This document shows positions 46,225 through 55,156 of a stretch of DNA of 64,000 nucleotides, in pieces. Every line of letters starts with the position of its first letter. Within the stretch, counting starts at the first letter, position 1. This DNA is from Demequina gelatinilytica (GTDB taxonomy: Bacteria; Actinomycetota; Actinomycetes; Actinomycetales; Demequinaceae): assembly GCF_000971115.1 (NCBI RefSeq), contig NZ_BBLV01000007.1:62001-126000 (forward strand), written 5' to 3'. A program made the position numbers and the translations under genes. The notes under the pieces are model-generated. The model ran no database searches and had not been told where the DNA came from. It saw only the letters and a list, made by a program, of their open reading frames with translations.

Positions 46225-48963
46225 ATGACCACCCCCGCCGAGCGCTATGCGGCGGCGCGTGCACGCGCGCGCCACGCCGACCTCGTCGAGTTCGAGGAGG
46301 GCCTGTCCTTCCCGCTCGACCCCTTCCAGCGCGAGGCGTCCGAGGCCGTCGCGGACGGCCACAGCGTGCTGGTCGCCGCGCCCACCGGTGCGGGCAAGAC
46401 CCTGGTGGGGGAGTATGCGGTCCGCCACGCCTTCCGCAACGGCGAGAAGGCCTTCTACACGACGCCCATCAAGGCGCTCTCGAACCAGAAGTTCCACGAC
46501 CTCCAGCGGGCCTACGGCGAGGACTGCGTCGGGCTCCTCACCGGCGACACCACCATCAACCCCGACGCGGACATCATCGTGATGACCACCGAGGTCCTGC
46601 GCAACATGATCTACGCGGGATCGTCGACCATCGACAAGCTGGGCGTCGTGGTGCTCGACGAGGTCCACTACCTTGCAGACCGCTTCCGCGGCTCGGTCTG
46701 GGAGGAGGTGATCATCCACCTCCCGGAGCGGACCTCGATCATCGCGCTGTCCGCGACCGTGTCCAACGCGGAGGAGTTCGGGGCATGGCTGCGCGAGGTC
46801 CGGGGCGACACGCGCGTGGTGGTCTCCGAGCACCGTCCCGTGCCGCTGTGGCCTCATGTGCTGCTGCGCGAGGGGATCTTCGACCTCTACGGGCCGGGCG
46901 TCGACCCGCAGGATCCGGGGCTCACGCCCCGCCTCAACCCCGAGCTCGAGGCGGTCGCCAAGCGGTCGCGCCACGAGGGCAGCGGACGCGGGCCCGGGCG
47001 GCCGACGCGTGGAGGGAGGCGCCCGGAGGGACGGCGTGCGCCGCCGCGCTTCGCGGTGATCGACGTGCTCGACCAGCAGGGCCTGCTCCCGGCGATCGTG
47101 TTCATCTTCTCGCGCGCGGGCTGCGAGGACGCCGCCGACCAGGTGCGCGCCGCGGGCATGGTGCTCACCACCGAGGCCGAGCGCCGCGAGATCGCGCACA
47201 TCGTCGAGCAGCGCTGCGCCTCGATCCCCACGGAGGACCTCGGGGCGCTCGGCTACGCGCATTGGCGCGACCGGCTCGAGGCAGGCATCGCGGCGCATCA
47301 CGCCGGCATGATCCCGTTGTTCAAGGAGGTGGTCGAGGAGCTCTTCGCCGCCGGCCTCATCAAGGTGGTCTACGCGACGGAGACGCTCGCGCTCGGCATC
47401 AACATGCCCGCCCGCTCCGTGGTGCTGGAGAAGCTGGTGAAGTGGGACGGACAGGGGCACAAGGACCTCACGGCGGGGGAGTACACGCAGCTCACCGGCC
47501 GTGCAGGCCGTCGCGGCATCGACATCGAGGGCCACGCGGTGGTGGTCGAGCACCCCGGCTTCGACGTCACCCAGCTGGGCCGCCTCGCCTCGCGGCGCAC
47601 GTACCCGCTCATCAGCTCGTTCCAGCCCACCTACAACATGGCGATCAACCTCCTGTCGCAGCTGGGCCTCGAGCGCGCGCGCGAGGTGCTCGAGATGTCC
47701 TTCGCCCAGTACCAGGCGGATCAGTCCGTGGTGGGCAAGGCGCGCAAGGCACGCGAGCTCGAGTCGACCCTCGCGGGCTACGCCAAGGCCGCGGAATGCG
47801 ACCGCGGCGACTTCATGGAGTACGCAGCCCTGCGCGAGCGGCTGGGACGCCTGCAGAAGCAGGCCGCGAAGGCCAGCCAGCGCGCACGCCAGGAGGCCAC
47901 CGCATCGTCCCTCGCGGCGCTGCGGCTGGGCGACGTGGTGCGCGTCGGCGGCGGCCGCCGTGCCGGCCTCGCGACCGTGGTGCAGCCGGACGACAACCCC
48001 GTCGCGCCGCGTCCGCTCGTGGTCACCGAGCATGCGCGCGTGCATCGCCTCGCGGTGTCCGAGCTCCACCATGGCCTGGAGACCGTGGGTGCGGTCAAGG
48101 TCCCCCGACGGTTCGACGCGCGCAACGCGCGCAGCCGGCGCGAGCTGGCCCAGGTGATGGACGATGCGCGGGGCAGCTTCGAGCTGCGGAGGACCCGTCA
48201 GCGCAACCCCGAGGCGGCCTCGAACGAGGCCGCGGAGCTCGAGGTGCGCCGCCGCATGCGGGAGCACCCGTGCCACCAGTGCCCGGACCGGGAGGCGCAT
48301 GCGCGGTGGGCCGAGCGCTACCACCGGACCCTGCGCGACAAGGACCGTGTGGTGGGCGAGATCCAACGCGCGACGGGATCGATCGCGAAGGTCTTCGACC
48401 GGCGGCTCTCGATCCTGACCGAGCTCGGCTACGTCGACACGGTCGAGGGCACGCCCTCGCCCACGCGCGCGGGCGAGATGATGAGGCGGCTGTACGCGGA
48501 GAACGACATCGTGATCGCGGAGGCGCTCCGGACGGGCGCGTGGGAGCGGCTTCACCCGCCGGCACTCGCCGCCGCCGTCTCCACTCTGCTCTACCAGGGA
48601 CGACGTGAGGACGAGGCGCGCGCGCCCCACGTCCCCGGCGGGTCCTCGGGTGTGCTCGGGACGGCGCTCAAGGACACCGTGCGCCTGTGGTCGCGGATCG
48701 ACGACCTGCAACGCGAGCGGGGCCTGCCCGACCTGCCCGCGCCCCACTGGGGGATCGTGGGACCCATCCACGGCTGGGCGCAGGGCAAGGGTCTCGACGC
48801 GGTGCTCAAGGGTGCGGAGCTCGCTCCCGGCGACATGGTGCGCTGGTGCAAGCAGGTGATCGACGCGCTCGACCAGATCGCCGATGTCGCCCCGAGCGCC
48901 AGCGTACGAGCGGCGGCGGTGAGCGCGATCAAGGCGATGCGCAGGGGAGTGGTGGCCTATTGA
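46225..48963 (+). CDS. Ski2/Mtr4-like DExH-box RNA helicase (HelY-like)
   Basis: 912 residues, an SF2 helicase. Motif I is APTGAGKTLVGEYAV near residue 52, motif II VVLDEVHYLADRFRGSVWEE near 141 (DEVH), motif III LSATVSNAEEFG near 173, motif VI TGRAGRRGID near 425. An arginine-rich insert at about 250-272 precedes the second RecA domain. A beta-barrel-like insert (about 565-660) and a C-terminal DSHCT-type domain (about 730-912) follow. It resembles mycobacterial HelY and eukaryotic Ski2/Mtr4, and likely unwinds RNA in decay or processing. The substrate is inference. Confidence 0.92.
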   Translation: MTTPAERYAAARARARHADLVEFEEGLSFPLDPFQREASEAVADGHSVLVAAPTGAGKTLVGEYAVRHAFRNGEKAFYTTPIKALSNQKFHDLQRAYGEDCVGLLTGDTTINPDADIIVMTTEVLRNMIYAGSSTIDKLGVVVLDEVHYLADRFRGSVWEEVIIHLPERTSIIALSATVSNAEEFGAWLREVRGDTRVVVSEHRPVPLWPHVLLREGIFDLYGPGVDPQDPGLTPRLNPELEAVAKRSRHEGSGRGPGRPTRGGRRPEGRRAPPRFAVIDVLDQQGLLPAIVFIFSRAGCEDAADQVRAAGMVLTTEAERREIAHIVEQRCASIPTEDLGALGYAHWRDRLEAGIAAHHAGMIPLFKEVVEELFAAGLIKVVYATETLALGINMPARSVVLEKLVKWDGQGHKDLTAGEYTQLTGRAGRRGIDIEGHAVVVEHPGFDVTQLGRLASRRTYPLISSFQPTYNMAINLLSQLGLERAREVLEMSFAQYQADQSVVGKARKARELESTLAGYAKAAECDRGDFMEYAALRERLGRLQKQAAKASQRARQEATASSLAALRLGDVVRVGGGRRAGLATVVQPDDNPVAPRPLVVTEHARVHRLAVSELHHGLETVGAVKVPRRFDARNARSRRELAQVMDDARGSFELRRTRQRNPEAASNEAAELEVRRRMREHPCHQCPDREAHARWAERYHRTLRDKDRVVGEIQRATGSIAKVFDRRLSILTELGYVDTVEGTPSPTRAGEMMRRLYAENDIVIAEALRTGAWERLHPPALAAAVSTLLYQGRREDEARAPHVPGGSSGVLGTALKDTVRLWSRIDDLQRERGLPDLPAPHWGIVGPIHGWAQGKGLDAVLKGAELAPGDMVRWCKQVIDALDQIADVAPSASVRAAAVSAIKAMRRGVVAY

Positions 48964-48979
48964 GGTCTCCCGGCACCCG

Positions 48980-48991
48980 TAGGCTTGCCTG
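48980..48991 (+). promoter_or_regulatory. Leaderless -10 element of lnt
   Basis: TAGGCT at 48980-48985 and 6 nt to GTG 48992. Confidence 0.55.
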
Positions 48992-50524
48992 GTGCTGACC
49001 GGACTGAGGAACCTCCTGCTGGCGATCGCCGCGGGAGCCGGCCTCAACCTCGCCTTCCCGGACATGTCCTGGTGGTACCTCGCGCCGGTCTCCGTCGCGG
49101 TGCTGTGGTGGACGCTCGAGCGAGCCACGGCCTGGGGCGCGCTCGCCTTCGGCTGGGCGTACGGGACTGCGTTCATGCTGCCGCACCTGTGGTGGGCGGA
49201 CTATGCGGTCGGGCCCATCCCATGGATCGCTCTCAGCGTCGCGGAGGGGCTCGCGTGGGGCCTGCTCGGGATCGGGTGGGCGCATGTGCGGCGCTCCGGG
49301 ATGCTCGAGGGGCACCGGTGGGCGGCGGCGCCCACGTTCGCGCTCATCTGGGTCGGTGTCGAGCAGCTGCGAGGGATGGTGCCGTTCGGCGGCTTCCCCT
49401 GGGGCCGCATCGGCTACGCCTTCGTCGACGCGCCGGTGGCCCGCCTCGCGTGGCTCGGCGGGGTGCCGCTCGTGTCCTTCGCCGTGGTGCTCTCCGGCGC
49501 CTTGCTCGGCCTTGCCTGGGAGTCCGCGCGGACGCGGCACGTGGTCACGGCGGCTTCGGCGCCGGTGCTCGCGCTGGTGATCCTCGCGGTGGGCTACCTG
49601 GTCCCGCTCGACAGCCAGGCCCAGTCCGGGACCATGAGCGTGGGTGCGGTGCAGGGCAACGTCCCGGACAGGGGTCTGGACTCCTTCTCGCAGGCACGCG
49701 AGGTCACGCAGAACCACCTGGCCGAGACCCTGAGGCTCGCCGAGGAGACAGACGGCGATCCGGTGGACCTGGTGGTGTGGCCCGAGAATGCGGCGGACAT
49801 CGATCCGCGCGTCGACGCGGAGACCATGGCGGCGGTGCAGGAGGCGATCACGGCCACGCGGGCGCCGCTGCTGCTGGGCACGGTCGACTACACGCCCGTC
49901 GAGGGTCGGTACAACACGATGCTCGCGTTCGACGCGGACGGCGGGCTGGTCGACACCTACTCGAAGCAGCGACCGGCCCCGTTCGCCGAGTACATCCCCC
50001 TGCGCTCGATCGCGCGCCAGGTCGCGCCCATCGTCGACCAGGTGACCGACATGCTCGCGGGCGTGGGCGTCGCGACCGTCGAGGTGCCCGTCGAGGCGCT
50101 CGACAGGTCGGTGCGCATCGCGACCCCGATCTGCTTCGAGGTGGCCTACGACTCCATCGTCCGCGAGGCGGTCGCGGCGGGGGCCGAGCTCCTGGTGGTG
50201 CCCACCAACAACGCGACCTTCGGTCGCACGGCCGAGAGCACCCAGCAGCTCCAGATGACCCGCATGCGCGCCATCGAGTCGGGCCGCTGGGCCGTCCAGA
50301 TCTCCACCGTCGGCGTCAGCGCCGTGGTGGATCCGAGCGGGCACGTGGTGGAGTCGACCGAGCTCTTCGAGGCGGAGCACATGATCGCGCGCGTCGGGCT
50401 GCGGACCGAGGTCACGCCCGCCGTGCACGCCGGCTGGTTCATCGGGTGGGCGTTCCTGCTGCTTCCGGTGGTCGTCGTGGGCCTCGCCGTGCGCGCCCGT
50501 CTCGCGAGGAGGTACGACTGGTGA
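48992..50524 (+). CDS. lnt: Apolipoprotein N-acyltransferase
   Basis: 510 residues: a membrane part with about six to seven helices (1-190), then a nitrilase-like domain (about 215-475) and a last membrane helix. The nitrilase triad is visible as [10 protein letters not shown] near residue 264 (Glu), [17 protein letters not shown] near 324 (Lys) and [14 protein letters not shown] near 375 (Cys). It N-acylates lipoproteins, such as the one encoded at 54578. In actinobacteria it can be fused to the Ppm synthase; here the two are separate genes with a 4-nt overlap. Confidence 0.93.
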   Translation: MLTGLRNLLLAIAAGAGLNLAFPDMSWWYLAPVSVAVLWWTLERATAWGALAFGWAYGTAFMLPHLWWADYAVGPIPWIALSVAEGLAWGLLGIGWAHVRRSGMLEGHRWAAAPTFALIWVGVEQLRGMVPFGGFPWGRIGYAFVDAPVARLAWLGGVPLVSFAVVLSGALLGLAWESARTRHVVTAASAPVLALVILAVGYLVPLDSQAQSGTMSVGAVQGNVPDRGLDSFSQAREVTQNHLAETLRLAEETDGDPVDLVVWPENAADIDPRVDAETMAAVQEAITATRAPLLLGTVDYTPVEGRYNTMLAFDADGGLVDTYSKQRPAPFAEYIPLRSIARQVAPIVDQVTDMLAGVGVATVEVPVEALDRSVRIATPICFEVAYDSIVREAVAAGAELLVVPTNNATFGRTAESTQQLQMTRMRAIESGRWAVQISTVGVSAVVDPSGHVVESTELFEAEHMIARVGLRTEVTPAVHAGWFIGWAFLLLPVVVVGLAVRARLARRYDW

Positions 50525-51261
50525 CCGCAGCGCTCGTCATCATCCCCACGTACAACGAGCGTGAGTCCCTGCCACGGCAGCTCGACGCGGTGCTCGCCGC
50601 TGCGCCCGAGGTCCACGTCCTGGTGGTCGACGACGGCTCACCGGACGGCACGGGGGAGTGGGCGCAGCAGCGCTCCGACCAGGACCCGCGCATCCATGTG
50701 CTGCGCCGCACCGCCAAGAACGGGCTCGGCGCCGCCTACCTGGCGGGCTTCGCGTGGGGGCTCGAGCGCGGCTACCCGCTGCTGTGCGAGATGGATGCCG
50801 ACGGTTCGCACCGCGCGGTGGACCTGCCTGCGCTGCTGGCACGATGCGCCGACGCGGACCTGGTGATCGGATCGCGGTGGATCCCCGGTGGCTCCGTGGT
50901 CAACTGGCCGTGGCATCGTCGGGTGCTGTCGGTCGGCGCGAACACGTACGTGCGCCTTGCGCTCGGCATCTCGGTGCACGATGCGACGGCGGGCTTCCGC
51001 GTCTACCGCGCCGATCTGCTTCGTGAGCTCGGTCTCGGGGGCGTCGCTTCGCAGGGCTACTGCTTCCAGGTCGACATGGCCTGGCGTGCGCTGCGGGCCG
51101 GCGCACAGGTGGCGGAGGTGCCCATCACGTTCGTCGAGCGCGAGGCCGGTCAGTCGAAGATGTCGGGCGCCATCATCCGCGAGGCCCTGGTCAAGGTGAC
51201 CGTGTGGGGCGCCGCGCATCGCCTGCGCCAGCTCGGCAGCCTGTTCCGCCGCCGGGCATGA
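50521..51261 (+). CDS. ppm1: Polyprenol monophosphomannose synthase
   Basis: 246 residues of a GT2 glycosyltransferase. [16 protein letters not shown] at residue 6, [14 protein letters not shown] near 40, and metal-binding [17 protein letters not shown] near 91 match dolichol-phosphate mannose synthase. It transfers mannose from GDP-mannose to polyprenyl phosphate, the donor for protein mannosylation and lipoglycan synthesis. GTGA overlaps lnt. No transmembrane domain follows, so it probably docks with Lnt at the membrane. Confidence 0.93.
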   Translation: MTAALVIIPTYNERESLPRQLDAVLAAAPEVHVLVVDDGSPDGTGEWAQQRSDQDPRIHVLRRTAKNGLGAAYLAGFAWGLERGYPLLCEMDADGSHRAVDLPALLARCADADLVIGSRWIPGGSVVNWPWHRRVLSVGANTYVRLALGISVHDATAGFRVYRADLLRELGLGGVASQGYCFQVDMAWRALRAGAQVAEVPITFVEREAGQSKMSGAIIREALVKVTVWGAAHRLRQLGSLFRRRA

Positions 51262-51262
51262 C

Positions 51263-51290
51263 GAAGGGCCCGGCGGTCACCGGGCCCTTC
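51263..51290. terminator. Bidirectional terminator between ppm1 and rbpA
   Basis: GAAGGGCCCGG (51263-51273) and CCGGGCCCTTC (51280-51290) pair perfectly over 11 bp around CGGTCA. It lies between the convergent ppm1 and rbpA genes and reads T/A-flanked from both sides. Confidence 0.85.
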
Positions 51291-51304
51291 ATGACGACGT
51301 CTGG

Positions 51305-51637
51305 TCAGCGACGGCTTGCGCGGAGCGCCTCGAGACGCTCCTCGAGCAGCTCCTCGAGCTCCGGGATGGTGCGCCGCTCGAGCAGCATGTCCCAGTGGGT
51401 GCGCTGCGGCTTGATGTCCTTCTGCTCGGGCCGGTCGCCGTCGCGCAGGAGCGCGAGCGCGCCGCAGTGGCACTCCCAGGAGAGCGGCACGTCGGCCTCG
51501 ACGGAGAAGGGCATCGCAAGCACGTGCCCGTTGGGGCAGTCGTAGTGCACCTCGACGCGCTCGGCGAGCTCGGCGTGGTGGATCGACTCCATGGACTGGG
51601 TTCCCAGCCTCATGCCTCGAAGCGCGCGGTCTGCCAT
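51305..51637 (-). CDS. rbpA: RNA polymerase-binding protein RbpA
   Basis: 110 residues. The core domain has YDCPNGHVLAMPFSVEADVP and WECHCGALAL (Cys-rich fold), followed by the basic linker and the sigma-interacting helix HWDMLLERRTIPELEELLEERLEALRA (in pieces). It binds RNA polymerase and group I/II sigma factors to stabilise open complexes, and is essential in several actinobacteria. ATG 51637 follows GAAGGAGAA. A longer upstream frame adds an implausible Arg-rich stretch and is rejected. Confidence 0.95.
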   Translation of the reverse strand: MADRALRGMRLGTQSMESIHHAELAERVEVHYDCPNGHVLAMPFSVEADVPLSWECHCGALALLRDGDRPEQKDIKPQRTHWDMLLERRTIPELEELLEERLEALRASRR

Positions 51638-51681
51638 GGCGTTCTCCTTCCGGCAGGTGGGGGTCACCCGCACATGCACAG

Positions 51682-51707
51682 AACGAACGTTATTGCACGG
51701 TTGTTCC
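51682..51707 (-). promoter_or_regulatory. SigR/SigH-type promoter of rbpA
   Basis: On the minus strand GGAAC (plus 51703-51707) and GTT (plus 51682-51684) are separated by 18 nt, matching the GGAA(T/C)-N18-GTT consensus of thiol-stress ECF sigma factors. The leader to ATG 51637 would be about 37 nt. rbpA is a known SigR target in Streptomyces. Confidence 0.6.
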
Positions 51708-52028
51708 GCCGTCGCGCCGAGACGCCGGCACGAACTCCCTGATCGTCGCCCGTGGGGACCCGAATCGGACCGCCGGTCGCGATGGGTGGCCACTCAGTGC
51801 CGAAATTGAGGGGTTGAGAGATCATCCACGTCGCACCCGGAACTGAGCGGGAAGGCAATATGGCGCGAATTCTGAGCGATTGTGACAAGCACCATACCGA
51901 GCGATCGAAATTCTTATGAAAATGCCTGCATAAACTCCTAACATCCCAGGTATGAGGCGCGTTAGAATGCCTCTGGGGCTGCCACTGGCGACGATATGAC
52001 GGCGATATGCGAACGCCGTTGCTGCGCC
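51708..52028. other. Gene-free region between rbpA and the CHAP-protein gene
   Basis: About 320 bp with no plausible gene. It is clearly less GC-rich than its surroundings from about 51800 to 52015, with TTATGAAAATGCC-like stretches, a TAGAAT hexamer at 51963-51968 and a near-direct repeat (ACGATATG at 51991, GCGATATG at 52003). This looks like a regulatory region for 52042; no known operator or riboswitch is recognised. Confidence 0.5.
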
Positions 52029-52041
52029 TAATGTCACCGGC
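52029..52041 (+). promoter_or_regulatory. Leaderless -10 element of the CHAP-protein gene
   Basis: TAATGT at 52029-52034 and 7 nt to ATG 52042. Confidence 0.55.
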
Positions 52042-53352
52042 ATGCCGACGCCTTATGCCCCCCAGCCCGCAGGGGTCGCGCCCATGCTCACGCGCACCCT
52101 GTCCATCGCGCTCGCCGCAGTGCTCGCGACGCTCCTGACGGTGGCGCTGGCACCCCCGAGCAGCGCCGCGTACGAGCTGGGCGGCAAGCCGCACCAGCCC
52201 ACGGGCACCGCGAGCAAGCGGACCGCGGTGGTCATGGAGTCCGCGCCGCGCATGACGCTTCCTCGCACCTGGGCGACGCAGAAGGGCTCGTACCGTGCCG
52301 GCAGCACCGTCACGCTCGAGTGCGCGGTCTGGGGGACGCCGACGTTCGGGCGGGGGAGCGCCAACATCTCGGGCGGCTTCAGCGGGCTGTGGTACCGGCT
52401 GTCCGACGGCTACTTCGTGGCGGACGTCCACCTGGACACCGGCAGCAACGGCGCGATCACCAAGACGTGCCCCGTCCTCACCTCGAACGTCAACGTGACC
52501 ACGACGTCCTGGCAACGCATCACGTCCCGGCGCACCGGCGCGAAGGTCGCGATCTACAAGACGACCGCCACCGACGGCACCTCGGTCCGCACGCAGAGGG
52601 CGACGTCCCGCGCGACCCAGCAGTTCAGGTTCATCCGGGACGAGTTCGGCACCTACAGGATCGTCAGCGCGACCCGCGCGGGACAGGTGCTTACGGTGCG
52701 CGGCAAGGCTCGGACGTCTGCCGCCGGAGCCGGCGTGGTCACCAAGACGTGGAGCTCGTACCAGAGCCAGCGCTGGCTGGTGCGCAAGAGCAGCAAGCCG
52801 GGCTACGTCACCATCCGGCCGCGCTCGACCAGCAAGCTGTGCCTCACCGTGCAGGGCTCGGGAACCGCACGTCTCACGGTCGAACGTTGCGGGAAGGCCG
52901 GGCAGCTGTTCAAGCTCGACGCCGCCGGCACGGCGAGCACCTACTCGAAGGCCGTCTCGTCGTTCTACAGCAAGACGTACGGGCGCTCGATCGCCACGCC
53001 GACGGGCCAGGATCGCGGGATCTGCCGGGCGCTCACCGAGAACTACCTGGACGCCGTGTACGGCGTCAACGTGTCGAGCCTCGGAGACTACGTGCCGGGC
53101 GGCGGCGACGGCGCCGGCGAGCTCCGTCGGCATGGCCTCACATGGAAGGCGACGTCCAGCACCCGATCGCTCAAGCAGGGCGACATCGTCGTGTTCAGGT
53201 CGACGAAGGCCGGTCAGCCCGGTCACGTGGGCATCTGGTACAACGGCCGGCTCTACGATCAGAACAACCGCACGCGCAGCTACTTCAGCACGGCACGGCT
53301 GTCGTCGTATCCCGTACCGGGGATGAAGCTCGTCGGGTACTGGCGGGCCTGA
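52042..53352 (+). CDS. Secreted CHAP-like hydrolase with beta-trefoil-like domain
   Basis: 436 residues. A long N-terminal region plus hydrophobic core (LTRTLSIALAAVLATLLTVAL) ends at a signal peptidase site near SSAA/YE. About residues 80-140 resemble an SH3-like cell-wall domain (YRAGSTVTLEC, GLWYRLSDGYFVADVHL). Residues 190-295 look like a ricin-type trefoil (QQFRFIRDEFGTYRIVSA, SQRWLVRKSS). The C-terminal 110 residues look like a CHAP/NlpC amidase: candidate nucleophile in DRGICRALTENYLDAVYG near 326 and His in GDIVVFRS...GHVGIWYNGRLYDQN near 393. It may cleave peptidoglycan; catalysis is inference from motifs. Confidence 0.72.
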   Translation: MPTPYAPQPAGVAPMLTRTLSIALAAVLATLLTVALAPPSSAAYELGGKPHQPTGTASKRTAVVMESAPRMTLPRTWATQKGSYRAGSTVTLECAVWGTPTFGRGSANISGGFSGLWYRLSDGYFVADVHLDTGSNGAITKTCPVLTSNVNVTTTSWQRITSRRTGAKVAIYKTTATDGTSVRTQRATSRATQQFRFIRDEFGTYRIVSATRAGQVLTVRGKARTSAAGAGVVTKTWSSYQSQRWLVRKSSKPGYVTIRPRSTSKLCLTVQGSGTARLTVERCGKAGQLFKLDAAGTASTYSKAVSSFYSKTYGRSIATPTGQDRGICRALTENYLDAVYGVNVSSLGDYVPGGGDGAGELRRHGLTWKATSSTRSLKQGDIVVFRSTKAGQPGHVGIWYNGRLYDQNNRTRSYFSTARLSSYPVPGMKLVGYWRA

Positions 53353-53384
53353 GGTTCGATCTTGGGGCCCCTTCGGTAACGCCG

Positions 53385-53398
53385 ATAATGTGCATTAT
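53385..53398. repeat. AT-rich palindrome
   Basis: ATAATG-TG-CATTAT is a perfect 6-2-6 dyad in an otherwise GC-rich gap, 33 bp after the CHAP gene stop. It resembles a small-regulator operator, but no gene starts close by. Confidence 0.5.
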
Positions 53399-53795
53399 GT
53401 CATCCTGAACGCGTGCGGCCCCGGAAGCGGCCCTCCCCGACAAGGTGCCGGCGCCAACGCGCCAACGCGCCTCGCTGCTTGCAGGTGCACGGTTGCCGGA
53501 CGGCCGCATCGTCGTTCGGGCCCGCACCGTCCTCGAGGTGCGTCCCGCGGCCGCGACATGGCGCTCGCGCGCGTCCCGGCCAGGCGTCTCGCCGCATGGC
53601 CGGGCCGTCTCGGATCGCGCTCGCCGCACCCGCGTCGCACGCACGCTGGGGCCGCTTCGGGGCTCGCTCCGCGGACTGTCGCAGTGGGATATCTACCAGG
53701 GATGTCATATCGCAGGGGCTGCCCCTCGGCGGCCTCTCCCCCGTGGCCGCCACGCCACGATCAGGGCGTTATGCCTGGTACGCCGCGTATGGCGG
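53399..53795. other. Gene-free region, possibly decayed sequence
   Basis: Nearly 400 bp with several short overlapping open frames on both strands, none with a recognisable product, ribosome site or convincing codon pattern. It could be a remnant of a lost gene or a long 5' region of the gene at 53856. Confidence 0.45.
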
Positions 53796-53801
53796 TATCC
53801 T
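53796..53801 (+). promoter_or_regulatory. Candidate -10 element for the amidohydrolase gene
   Basis: TATCCT, about 55 nt before ATG 53856; the leader would hold CTGGAGG 8 nt before the start. Confidence 0.4.
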
Positions 53802-53855
53802 GGTGCCACCGGCGCCAGCGTGCGCACCACCCTGAGAAGGCTGGAGGATGAGGCG

Positions 53856-54557
53856 ATGACCGTGCTCGATGAGGCCCTGGCGGTCCCGGAAGGAACGCCC
53901 GCAGCGGCGGTCGACCTCGCCTCGCGATGGCGCGAGCACGATGCGCAGTTCAAGTCGGCGCGGTCGCAGGCGCCCCGCGCGGACTCGGCGCTCCACATCG
54001 ACCGTGGCAGCCATGTGGTGCTCACCGCGCCGCACGGGACGCGCCACTACCGCGCGGGCGCCATGAAGCAGGCGGACCTCCACACCGCCTCCCTGACGCT
54101 GCTCGCCGGCGAGGTCTCCCAGGTCTCGACCGTGGTCTCCGCCGGTGCGCGAGCCGAGTGGGAGACGTGGGACGAGCGCGACGACGAGTTCAGCCGTCAC
54201 CTGCGCGACCTCGGCGATCCCGCGCGCATGCTCATCGACATCCACGGCATGGGCGACCACCACGGCCCCGACTTCTGCCTGGGCACCGGCCCGCGGCCCG
54301 GCGCGCTCGAGGAGGCGGCGGTCGAGATCCTCCGCGCCGAGCTCGCCCCGTTCGCGGTGGCGGTCGACTCCCCCTTCGACGCGAGCCCGCACTACACGGT
54401 CACGAGCCTCGCCCAGCGGCACCTCGACCTCGCCGGCCTCCAGATCGAGGTCGCCGCTCGCTGGCGGAGCCCGCACGATGACGCGGCCGCCCCGGCGGTA
54501 GCCGCGCTCACCCGCGCGCTGGCCGCCGTCGAGGACCACCTCCGCGCCGCCGCGTGA
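53856..54557 (+). CDS. N-formylglutamate amidohydrolase-like protein
   Basis: 233 residues. The family core is seen as HVVLTAPHGTRHYRAGAMKQADLHTASL near residue 50 (in pieces; first His and Asp/His ligands), MLIDIHGMGDHHGPDFCLG near 124, and the C-terminal LQIEVAARWRSPHDD. FGase-fold zinc hydrolases cut N-formylglutamate or similar amides; no histidine-utilisation genes are nearby, so the substrate is open. ATG 53856 with CTGGAGG is chosen; a much longer upstream reading of the frame has no family similarity. Confidence 0.72.
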   Translation: MTVLDEALAVPEGTPAAAVDLASRWREHDAQFKSARSQAPRADSALHIDRGSHVVLTAPHGTRHYRAGAMKQADLHTASLTLLAGEVSQVSTVVSAGARAEWETWDERDDEFSRHLRDLGDPARMLIDIHGMGDHHGPDFCLGTGPRPGALEEAAVEILRAELAPFAVAVDSPFDASPHYTVTSLAQRHLDLAGLQIEVAARWRSPHDDAAAPAVAALTRALAAVEDHLRAAA

Positions 54558-54565
54558 GCCTTCGC

Positions 54566-54577
54566 TACGCTGGCACG
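54566..54577 (+). promoter_or_regulatory. Leaderless -10 element of the lipoprotein gene
   Basis: TACGCT at 54566-54571 and 6 nt to ATG 54578. Confidence 0.55.
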
Positions 54578-55150
54578 ATGCGGCGCATCGTCCCCCTCGC
54601 CACGCTCGCCCTCGTGCTGGCGGGCTGCGCAGGCAGCTCCGAGTCGGCGCTCACGCCTGAGGTGGCGGCGCGTCTCGACGCCCTCGACGCCGCCGTCGAG
54701 GCCTGGTCCTCCGCCACGTCGGTCGGCGACGCCCACCAGGCGGCCGAGGAGGCGCGCAACCTGGTCGTCGGCCCCGCCGGCCCGTTGTACGGCGACGCCG
54801 ACCGCGACGGCCTGATCGAGGGCGAGACCGGGCAAGGGCTCCTTCCAGGGCTCGACGGCTCACCCGGCATCGTCGCCGAGCCCGCCGCGAACGCGTGCGT
54901 CGAACGCGACGTCCTCGGCGGCTCGTGGGAGCAGCCCGAGGCGCGATGGGACGAGGCGTTGGCCGCGATCGACGCGTGGGAGCCGGAGGGCAACACGTTC
55001 CCTTCGCTCCCGTCGCATCCCCAGCGCACGGTCGGATGGGCGTCCCTCACGCTCGCGACCGATGATCTTGACACCGCCGTCGAGTACGCGGGCCACGCAC
55101 GGCTGCACGTCGACGTGACCCGCGCCGCCTTCGACGACTGCGACGGGTGA
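54578..55150 (+). CDS. Putative lipoprotein of unknown function
   Basis: 190 residues. The type II signal peptide MRRIVPLATLALVLAGCAGS has a clear lipobox LAGC, with lipidated Cys at residue 17. The rest is acidic and helical with no motif I recognise; one further cysteine pair (NACVE and DDCDG) could be bridged. ATG 54578 is chosen because it gives a normal signal peptide and a leaderless promoter; an earlier start 24 nt upstream overlaps the promoter. It converges with the small gene on the other strand, with only 6 bp between their stops. Confidence 0.8.
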   Translation: MRRIVPLATLALVLAGCAGSSESALTPEVAARLDALDAAVEAWSSATSVGDAHQAAEEARNLVVGPAGPLYGDADRDGLIEGETGQGLLPGLDGSPGIVAEPAANACVERDVLGGSWEQPEARWDEALAAIDAWEPEGNTFPSLPSHPQRTVGWASLTLATDDLDTAVEYAGHARLHVDVTRAAFDDCDG

Positions 55151-55156
55151 TGCGCC

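Noticed and set aside
53400-53753. Short open frames on both strands in the 53353-53855 gap
   Set aside because: No start signals, no motif and inconsistent codon pattern.
53445-53855. N-terminal extension of the amidohydrolase-like gene
   Set aside because: Residues before ATG 53856 are Arg/Pro-rich without similarity, and the GGAGG is placed for the downstream ATG.
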